DNA of 13,092 nt from UBA9547 sp044349205 (GTDB lineage Bacteria > Bacteroidota > Bacteroidia > Cytophagales > UBA9547), in assembly GCA_044349205.1 (NCBI GenBank), contig JBIKRJ010000050.1, positions 1 through 13,092 on the forward strand. Direction: 5' to 3'. Below the pieces are notes generated by a model. It was not told the origin of the DNA and did no database searches. It saw nothing but the letters and a program-made list of their open reading frames with translations. Of this stretch, positions 5,307 through 11,179 are shown one piece after another (position 1 is the first letter of the stretch; each line of letters begins with the position of its first letter). The translations under genes were made by a program, and so were the position numbers.

Positions 5307-7178
5307 ATGACAAGAGTAAAAATATATTCATTTATCCTGCTTTTATGGCTTACTATTTTTAGTTTTCAAACTATTTGGGCAGCCAATCCGACCAAGGAAA
5401 AAATAGTATTGTTGAAAGAGAGTCTGAACCCAGTCGATTTTTCGAATAGCTATGTGTGGGAAGACAGTACTAACCAATTGACTATCGGCCAAATAGTGAC
5501 CCCTTATTGGCAAAACAGAATTCTACAGATTGAAAAAAATATAAGTGAGAACAAGCAAAAAACATCAACCTATTGGCGGAAGATAGTGTTGCAAAATAAG
5601 GCAGGATTCAAAACTTGGCTTCTGGAACTGAAAGACCCCCACATTGAGAATGTGGAAATTTTTTTGGTAAAAAACGGAGTCATTACCCCATTTCCAGCCA
5701 CTGGTTTTTCCAAGTCTTTTGATACCCGTTCGCTAGAACACAAGAATTTTTTTGTAGAGATACCGCTTGAATTCGCTTCAAGGGTACATGTGTACATTCG
5801 CATCAAATCGGAGCATGTATGCTACATCAATCCTACGATTAGGTCTATTTCCAATTTTGCCGATTACTTTCTTCCCGAATATTTCTTCCTGGGGGTGTAC
5901 TATGGCATTATCTTTATTTTGGTAGCCTACAATTTCTTTTTAGGTGTGTACACCCGCGAAAGGATATATTTCTTTTATTCTTTTTACACCATTTGTTCGG
6001 CCTTGTACACTTTTGCCGAGGATGGCTTGGCTTTCCAGTGGATATGGCGCGACCTTCCCTTGATGAATGAATGGCTGGGAAAGTGGGCACCTGCATTGCT
6101 TCTTTTTTCTTTCATTTTGTATTCGAGCCGTTTTTTGGATATCGACACCAATATGCCAACTATCCGAAAATACACTTTTGGTAGCGCCATTTTGTACCTC
6201 GTTTTGCATATTTTTTTCAAAGACAGTTTTCAGTTCAATTACTTGGTTTTCATGGCGCCTTTCCTCATTGTAGGGCTAGCTGCATTGGAGGAATATCGTG
6301 CCGGGGTGCGGTCGGCTAGGTTTTTTCTTTTAGGCAATTCAATTGTGTTGCTAAGCCTTTTTGTGTATTACTGCAGGGGTAATGGTTGGCTGGTTTCCAA
6401 TGCGTTTACCGTGTACATTTTCAATTGTGGTTTTGTGTTTGAAGCCTTGGTACTTTCTATCTCTTTGGCCGACAAGGTAAAAATTACGAAAGACCAAAAG
6501 GAGGCGGCACACAAAGAGATGATACATCAGCTTCAGATAAACGACAGTTTGCGCGAAAAAGTAAACAAAGAGCTAGAGGAGAAGGTACAGCAGCGCACAA
6601 AAGCATTGTTGGGCAAAACCAACGAATTGGAAGAGGCCAACAAAAAACTAGAACAGATGAAACTTGAGCTGTACGAAATGAACAGCAAAATGGATGTGAA
6701 CATTTGGGAGTTGAAAAATGAGGTGAAAAAAGAACTTGAAGCCCGTATTTTCAATGACACCATTTCATTTGAAGAGTTTGCATCGGTCTACACCGACACG
6801 TACTGCTATCGGCATCTGCGCGATTTGAAATGGAAGGCAGGTTTTGTTTGTCCCAAGTGCGGCAATAAAAAGTTTGGAAGGGGCAACAACAACTTTACCT
6901 ACAAGTGCACCCAGTGTCAGCATCAGGAATCGGTTACTTCCAATACCTTGTTTCATGCGGTCAAGTTTCCGATTTCGAAAGCGTTTTATTTGGCCTATTA
7001 CTTGTTTAAAAATGGCCAAGACATTTCGTACGAAGAGCTTGGAGCCAAATTGGGATTAAGTAAAAACACCGTGTGGAAATTTGGAAAGAAAGTGTTGCAA
7101 ATAGTGGAAACCATGGGCAAGAAAAGCAAGGCCGTCGATGCGTGGGACAAACTTATTCTGACCAACGGTGAAAAGTAG
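5307..7178 (+). CDS. 7TM-DISM membrane sensor fused to an IS1595-type zinc ribbon and HTH
   Basis: A 623-residue protein, probably a membrane receptor with its own DNA-binding output. Order: signal peptide (1-25, cleavage after IWA); periplasmic 7TMR-DISMED2-like domain (about 40-185; YWRKIVLQN, WLLELKDPHIENVEIFLV, VHVYIRIKSE); a seven-helix membrane region of 7TMR-DISM_7TM type (about 188-390); a coiled coil (about 393-480); then about 487-600 resembling the N-terminal module of IS1595-family transposases. That module has a zinc ribbon C515-X2-C518-X15-C534-X2-C537, followed by SVTSNTLFHAVKFPISKAFYLAYYLF and a helix-turn-helix (572-598, ISYEELGAKLGLSKNTVWKF). The transposase DDE nuclease domain is missing; only about 25 residues follow the HTH. 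The usual outputs of such receptors are histidine kinase, GGDEF, PP2C or LuxR-type HTH (recalled). I chose the ATG at 5307 over an in-frame TTG at 5301, since both give the same signal peptide. The stop lies 2 bp from the convergent uvrD stop, with no terminator between. Confidence 0.88.
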   Translation: MTRVKIYSFILLLWLTIFSFQTIWAANPTKEKIVLLKESLNPVDFSNSYVWEDSTNQLTIGQIVTPYWQNRILQIEKNISENKQKTSTYWRKIVLQNKAGFKTWLLELKDPHIENVEIFLVKNGVITPFPATGFSKSFDTRSLEHKNFFVEIPLEFASRVHVYIRIKSEHVCYINPTIRSISNFADYFLPEYFFLGVYYGIIFILVAYNFFLGVYTRERIYFFYSFYTICSALYTFAEDGLAFQWIWRDLPLMNEWLGKWAPALLLFSFILYSSRFLDIDTNMPTIRKYTFGSAILYLVLHIFFKDSFQFNYLVFMAPFLIVGLAALEEYRAGVRSARFFLLGNSIVLLSLFVYYCRGNGWLVSNAFTVYIFNCGFVFEALVLSISLADKVKITKDQKEAAHKEMIHQLQINDSLREKVNKELEEKVQQRTKALLGKTNELEEANKKLEQMKLELYEMNSKMDVNIWELKNEVKKELEARIFNDTISFEEFASVYTDTYCYRHLRDLKWKAGFVCPKCGNKKFGRGNNNFTYKCTQCQHQESVTSNTLFHAVKFPISKAFYLAYYLFKNGQDISYEELGAKLGLSKNTVWKFGKKVLQIVETMGKKSKAVDAWDKLILTNGEK

Positions 7179-7180
7179 GT

Positions 7181-9439
7181 TTAGTTTGCCTCTACAATCA
7201 TGAGTTTGGCAAAACTCAATAGCAGTGTTTTTTCCCCTTCTGTGTCGAAATTGACCATCGCTTTTTTATCGGCACCGCCAAAATCCAAAGATAACACGGT
7301 TCCCATCCCAAATTTTTGGTGTTCTACACGCAAACCAGTTTTCAGCAAGGTAGGGTCGCTAGCTTTGAAATTAGGATTTGGCGCGTAGGTTTTTAGGGGT
7401 GTTTTGGCTATCAGTGTTTTAGGTTTCAGCAAATGAGCAGGAGTGGGGCGTTCTACAAACTTTTCTTGGCTCAAGGAACGGGTTTCATGGCTGAATTTTT
7501 TTCCTATACTTAGAAATTTACTGTCCACCTCGTTCAAAAAACGGCTTGGTTCACAAGGTTTTAATTGGCCAAAGCGGTAGCGTGTGGTAGCAAAACTAAA
7601 GGTGAGTTTCTTTTCAGCCCGTGTAATGGCCACATAAAAAAGTCGGCGCTCTTCTTCCAGGTCGGCGCGCGATTCCATCCGCATTTGCGAGGGGAACAAT
7701 TCTTCTTCCAAACCTACCAAATACACGTTGCGGTATTCCAATCCTTTTGACTGATGTATGGTCATAAGGCTTACGTGGTCGCCATCCCCTTTTTCGTTGT
7801 CGGCATCGGTGAGCAAAGCCACATCGTTTAGGAAAGCGGCCAAACTTTTGTCTTCACGTTCGGGGTCAACCACAAATTCTTTGATAGCATTCAGCAATTC
7901 TTGCAAATTTTCGTAGCGGGCTACTCCTTCAATGCTTTTGTCGTCGTACAGTTCGCGCAAGATTCCCGAAGATTTGGCAATGTGCGTGGCAGCATCGAAA
8001 GCATCTTTCTCTTTAATAGCTATTTCGTAGCTTTTGATAAGCATTGCAAAATTCATGACCGTTTCAGCAGTCCGTCCAGGCGCTACTCTGTTGAAATGGC
8101 ACAATACATCCCACAAAGTGGCACCATGTTCGTTGGCCGTCACGATGATTTTGGCAAAAGTAGTATCGCCAATTCCGCGTTTTGGATAATTGATGATGCG
8201 TTTTAGGGCTTGCTCGTCGTTGTGGTTAATGGCAAAACGCAGGTAAGCCAACAAGTCTTTGATTTCTTTTCGCTGATAAAACGAAAGCCCGCCATAAATA
8301 CGATAAGGAATATTCATGCGTCGTAAAGCCTCTTCCATCGAGCGCGACTGTGAATTGGTTCGGTATAGCACACAGAAATCGGAGTTGCGCAGCGAGCTGT
8401 TCATTTTTTCTTGGAAAATAGAGCTTGCCACCAACTTGCCTTCCTCCTGATCTGAATTGGCTTTGAGCACTTCTATTAGGTTGCCATCCTCGTTTCCAGT
8501 CCATACATTTTTGCGTAGCTGAGCTTTGTTTTTGGCTATCACGGCATTTGCGGCGTTCACTATCACTTTTGTGCTGCGGTAGTTTTGCTCTAATTTGAAA
8601 ATGTTCAAATCGGGGTAATCCCTTTCGAAATTCAAAATATTGGCGATATCGGCACCACGAAAACCGTAAATACTTTGGGCATCGTCGCCCACAACACAAA
8701 TATTTTCTGTAACCGCAGCCAGTTTGCGAGTAATGCTATACTGCGAAAGGTTGGTGTCTTGAAACTCGTCCACCATTACATACTTGAAACGATGTTGATA
8801 TTTGTGCAGCACATCATCGTGCTTTTTGAATAAAATGTGTGTGTTGTACAACAAATCGTCGAAGTCCATTGCCCCAGCTTTAAAACAGCGTTGGTTGTAT
8901 CGTTTGTAAATTTCGCCCATCATAGGTCGTCTCGCGCTTTCGTCGTCGGCTTTTATAAAGGGGTCATTTATGTATTCATTTACAGAAATGAGCCTGTTTT
9001 TTGCACCCGAAATGCGCGACAAAACTCCTGAAACCTTGTAGATTTTGTCGTCTAAATGCAGTTCGTCCAGTATTTGTTTCACGAGCGATTTGCTGTCGTC
9101 GGTGTCGTAAATGGTAAAATTACTTGGATAGCCGATCTTTTCGGCTTCTGCACGCAGTATGCGGGAAAAGACCGAATGGAAAGTGCCCATCCATAGGTTT
9201 CTTGCTTCATTTCCTACAATTTTTTCAATGCGATGGCGCATTTCCTTGGCGGCTTTGTTGGTAAAAGTCAGCGCAAGAATTTGATAAGGATCTACGCCTT
9301 TTTCCATCAAATGGGCGATCCTGAAAGTCAGCACTCTGGTTTTGCCAGAGCCTGCACCCGCCAAAATCATTACTGGCCCTTCGGTTTGTAGCACGGCTTG
9401 TTGTTGCGGTTCGTTTAGTTGGCTTATGAAATCACTCAT
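7181..9439 (-). CDS. uvrD: ATP-dependent 3'-5' DNA helicase UvrD/PcrA
   Basis: Superfamily 1A helicase acting in nucleotide-excision repair, mismatch repair and clearing of stalled forks. It has 752 residues, the usual length. All motifs are visible: Walker A AGAGSGKT (27-34), LTFTNKAAKEM, DEFQDTN (224-230), GDDAQSIYGFRGAD, LEQNYRST, the HQSKGLEYRNVYLVGLEEELFP stretch and EEERRLFYVAITRAEKKL. The C-terminal ~50 residues (GLRVEHQKFGMGTVLSLDFG onward) resemble the Tudor/KOW-like tail of PcrA/UvrD that binds RNA polymerase. AddA/RecB-type extra domains are absent. The ATG at 9439 gives the standard N-terminus, ahead of LNEPQQQAV. A 73-bp gap separates it from the HesB-like gene upstream, so the two could be co-transcribed. 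Its 3' end lies back to back with the 7TM sensor gene. Confidence 0.97.
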   Translation of the reverse strand: MSDFISQLNEPQQQAVLQTEGPVMILAGAGSGKTRVLTFRIAHLMEKGVDPYQILALTFTNKAAKEMRHRIEKIVGNEARNLWMGTFHSVFSRILRAEAEKIGYPSNFTIYDTDDSKSLVKQILDELHLDDKIYKVSGVLSRISGAKNRLISVNEYINDPFIKADDESARRPMMGEIYKRYNQRCFKAGAMDFDDLLYNTHILFKKHDDVLHKYQHRFKYVMVDEFQDTNLSQYSITRKLAAVTENICVVGDDAQSIYGFRGADIANILNFERDYPDLNIFKLEQNYRSTKVIVNAANAVIAKNKAQLRKNVWTGNEDGNLIEVLKANSDQEEGKLVASSIFQEKMNSSLRNSDFCVLYRTNSQSRSMEEALRRMNIPYRIYGGLSFYQRKEIKDLLAYLRFAINHNDEQALKRIINYPKRGIGDTTFAKIIVTANEHGATLWDVLCHFNRVAPGRTAETVMNFAMLIKSYEIAIKEKDAFDAATHIAKSSGILRELYDDKSIEGVARYENLQELLNAIKEFVVDPEREDKSLAAFLNDVALLTDADNEKGDGDHVSLMTIHQSKGLEYRNVYLVGLEEELFPSQMRMESRADLEEERRLFYVAITRAEKKLTFSFATTRYRFGQLKPCEPSRFLNEVDSKFLSIGKKFSHETRSLSQEKFVERPTPAHLLKPKTLIAKTPLKTYAPNPNFKASDPTLLKTGLRVEHQKFGMGTVLSLDFGGADKKAMVNFDTEGEKTLLLSFAKLMIVEAN

Positions 9440-9512
9440 TGTTTAGTTTTAAAAGTAAAAAAGCTTCGTGTTCAAGTATTGACGGCATTGTGTTGCCATT
9501 TTCCACTTTGAA

Positions 9513-9806
9513 CTAATTGTTAAATACAAATCCTCTTTCGGTTTCGTTCTCTACAAAATCCACTTCAGATCCAATCACATACATCAAGTGTTTTTTGGAT
9601 ATATACACTTGAATATTTTCTTTTTCGTAGGTTTCGTCGTCTTCCTTTTTTTTGTCGAATCCGATAACAAAACTAGTTCCCGCACATCCAGCGCCTTTCA
9701 TGCCAATACGCAGGCCATATTCGGGCGGAATGTTTTTTTTTTCGAAAATATGTTTTATTTCCGAAAGTGCTTTTTCCGAAATTTTTACGGGAAATTCCTT
9801 GAGCAT
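9513..9806 (-). CDS. HesB/IscA-like protein lacking the C-terminal CGC motif
   Basis: A 97-residue protein of the A-type iron-sulfur carrier fold (IscA/SufA/ErpA/HesB). The core is recognisable: VKISEKALSEIKHIF, then YGLRIGMKGAGCAGTSFVIGF with the first conserved cysteine (C41), then VYISKKHLMYVIGSEVDFV and ERGFVF. A-type carriers bind cluster or iron with three cysteines, the last two in a C-terminal CGC. This protein stops right after GFVFNN, so both are missing. Reading past the stop in all three frames gives no Cys-Gly-Cys, so this is not a simple frameshift. A short subfamily ending this way seems to exist in Bacteroidota (recalled, unsure). Cluster transfer may be altered or lost; a structural or regulatory role is possible. 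Upstream is an exact -7 box (9825-9832). Confidence 0.85.
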   Translation of the reverse strand: MLKEFPVKISEKALSEIKHIFEKKNIPPEYGLRIGMKGAGCAGTSFVIGFDKKKEDDETYEKENIQVYISKKHLMYVIGSEVDFVENETERGFVFNN

Positions 9807-9824
9807 CGGGCTGTGCTTGTCCTA

Positions 9825-9832
9825 CAAATATA
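9825..9832 (-). promoter_or_regulatory. Putative -7 box for the HesB-like gene
   Basis: On the - strand this reads TATATTTG, an exact TAnnTTTG match, 18 bp before the ATG at 9806. The transcript would have a leader of about a dozen bases. No clear -33 TTG at normal spacing. It lies just downstream of the terminator of the preceding gene, a sensible place for a new promoter. Confidence 0.4.
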
Positions 9833-9848
9833 CAAAGCACAACCTACG

Positions 9849-9887
9849 AAAAAACGAAGCCCAAGCTTAAAAAAATGCGGCTTGGGC
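9849..9887 (-). terminator. Terminator of the lysine-rich protein gene
   Basis: On the - strand, GCCCAAGC (9880-9887) pairs perfectly with GCTTGGGC (9859-9866) around a 13-nt loop. TTCG and a run of six T (9849-9854) follow. It begins 7 bp after the stop codon at 9895. The loop is long and the T-run is slightly displaced, so efficiency is uncertain. Confidence 0.65.
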
Positions 9888-9894
9888 GGAAGGA

Positions 9895-10155
9895 TTATTT
9901 TTTCTTGGGGGTTTTGGGGCTAGGAGCCGATTTGGAAGCTTTTGGGCTGCTTACCTTTTTAGGCTTGCTTGTATCCTCAGTAGCTTTTTCAGCTTTTTTC
10001 AGCTTTTTCACCAATTTGGATGAAAGTTTTTTGGCGCTGTTTTTAATGGTTTTTTCCATTTTTTTGACTGCGGCAGGACTTACTTCTTTCAATGCTTCGG
10101 CAAGTTTGCCTACAGCTTTTTCGTAAAAAGCTTGCTTTAATTTCTTGTTTCCCAT
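9895..10155 (-). CDS. Small lysine-rich protein with histone H1-like tail
   Basis: An 86-residue, strongly basic protein with 27 lysines (31%). Residues 1 to about 55 (KLKQAFYEKAVGKLAEALK, SPAAVKKMEKTIKNSAKKL) look helical, with hydrophobic residues spaced as in an amphipathic helix. Residues 60-86 are low-complexity Lys/Pro/Ser/Ala with SPK, TPKK and KPKK units, like the DNA-binding tails of eukaryotic histone H1 and bacterial H1-like proteins. Binding to DNA or RNA, perhaps as a nucleoid protein, is inferred from composition only. It does not match the short Bacteroidota histone H1-like protein that I recall. The gene stands alone, with a 233-bp AT-rich upstream region and a terminator after the stop. 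An antisense open frame (9875-10126) is a shadow of the lysine codons. Confidence 0.8.
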   Translation of the reverse strand: MGNKKLKQAFYEKAVGKLAEALKEVSPAAVKKMEKTIKNSAKKLSSKLVKKLKKAEKATEDTSKPKKVSSPKASKSAPSPKTPKKK

Positions 10156-10223
10156 GGCGAACTTAAATTGTTTACAAACTAAACCGTTTTAATAATTATT
10201 TGAAAATTATCATTGTGTTACCA

Positions 10224-10237
10224 TTTTGTTAACAAAA
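10224..10237. promoter_or_regulatory. Perfect palindrome upstream of the lysine-rich gene
   Basis: TTTTGTTAACAAAA is a perfect 14-bp palindrome, 69 bp before the start at 10155, in the 233-bp gap that separates that gene from mnmD. It contains the same TTGTTAAC element found at 1376, 1469 and 11155. It could be an operator for a dimeric regulator. I see no gene in this gap and no exact -7 box. Confidence 0.35.
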
Positions 10238-10388
10238 GTAAGAATGAGTGAGAATATTTTGTTGTATTAAGTGCTATTAATGAATATTATAGAGCTGTTT
10301 TGTTTGTAAAATCCAATATGCAATTAAAAAATTACATGTATTTTAGCTTTTCTTATCGCATATAAAAGCGAGTCAATTTCGTCAGGCA

Positions 10389-11054
10389 TCAAGATATTTT
10401 TGTGGCTCTGGTCATTTCGCGTTTGCCTTTTGGACCTGCTATTTTCTCTATTTCAAAACCCAATGTTTTTAGGTTTCGCCTGAATTTTCCTTGCGAACTA
10501 TAAGTCACCAATACTCCGCCTTTGCTCAATGATTGACAGACCTTTTCCAAAACAGGCATTTCCCACACTTCAGCTTGTTTGTTTGGGCCAAAGGCATCGT
10601 AATACACCAGGTCGTAGTGTGATTTAGAAAGAATTAAATTTGAAACATCTCCCTGCATTTTGTGTAAAGTAAAATGGGGTGAAATGCTTTCTGGTTTATT
10701 CCATTGGGCTTCGTGTAGCTTGTTGAAAATCTCCTCCCGATTGGTCAGTTTTCCGTAGTTCAGCAAGTTGTAAAGTGCTGGCTGCAAGGGATATTTTTCA
10801 ACGGTATCGTAGGTTAGCGCTATTTTATTTTCTTCAGTTTTCAAAAAACTGAGCAAGGCATTCAAACCAGTTCCAAAACCAAATTCGAATAAATTAATAG
10901 TTGTTTTGTGCTGCATTACTACATCCAATCCAGCTTGGACATATACATGCAAGGCTTCTTCAATTGCCCCGTTTTGCGAGTGATAGGTCTCGTCCAATTC
11001 GGGCAAGTAAAGCGAGTGCGATTGGTCGGCAGTTTCGATTACTACAGTTTTCAT
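10389..11054 (-). CDS. mnmD: tRNA (5-aminomethyl-2-thiouridine34) methyltransferase, stand-alone MnmD
   Basis: SAM-dependent methyltransferase that completes mnm5s2U at the wobble position of tRNAs for Lys, Glu and Gln. It has 221 residues and corresponds to the methyltransferase half of E. coli MnmC (DUF752/Methyltransf_30). Visible: SLYLPELDETYHSQNGAIEE at the N-terminus, the SAM-binding FEFGFGTGLN (57-65), YYDAFGPNKQAEVWE (151-165), and the C-terminal VTYSSQGKFRRNLKTLGF and GPKGKREMTRA. The FAD-dependent oxidase half of MnmC is absent, so it should act on nm5s2U made by the ammonium branch of MnmEG, as proposed for other stand-alone MnmD enzymes. The ATG at 11054 gives a full-length N-terminus. 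The gene is divergent from the T9SS protein gene, sharing a 125-bp gap. Confidence 0.93.
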   Translation of the reverse strand: MKTVVIETADQSHSLYLPELDETYHSQNGAIEEALHVYVQAGLDVVMQHKTTINLFEFGFGTGLNALLSFLKTEENKIALTYDTVEKYPLQPALYNLLNYGKLTNREEIFNKLHEAQWNKPESISPHFTLHKMQGDVSNLILSKSHYDLVYYDAFGPNKQAEVWEMPVLEKVCQSLSKGGVLVTYSSQGKFRRNLKTLGFEIEKIAGPKGKREMTRATKIS

Positions 11055-11111
11055 CTACAGGTTTTTACAATCGGAAATTTAGAACGTATTGGGTTGTTTT
11101 CTTACATTCCA

Positions 11112-11142
11112 GTTGTGATATTGAAAGTAATGTATAATTTTG
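11112..11142 (+). promoter_or_regulatory. Bacteroidota-type promoter for the T9SS protein gene
   Basis: -33 element GTTG (11112-11115), 19-bp spacer, and -7 element TAATTTTG (11135-11142), an exact match to TAnnTTTG. This is the best two-box promoter in the window. It predicts transcription from about 11149, giving a leader of roughly 30 nt before the ATG at 11180. That leader contains TTGTTAACTCTAACATT (11155-11171), a shortened version of the module seen twice before gene 1604, here downstream of the likely start site. Confidence 0.6.
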
Positions 11143-11179
11143 GAGATTATTAAATTGTTAACTCTAACATTATAGAAAC

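Noticed and set aside
6765..7178. Separate transposase gene or IS remnant
   Set aside because: The zinc ribbon-HTH is in one continuous frame with the receptor, has no start of its own, no DDE domain, and no visible IS ends.
9481..9530. Frameshift that would restore the missing CGC tail of the HesB-like protein
   Set aside because: None of the three frames past the stop encodes Cys-Gly-Cys or a matching tail.
9875..10126. Hydrophobic + strand open frame opposite the lysine-rich protein
   Set aside because: Leu/Phe/Ser content is the complement of lysine-rich codons; the - strand frame has the start, the composition and a terminator.
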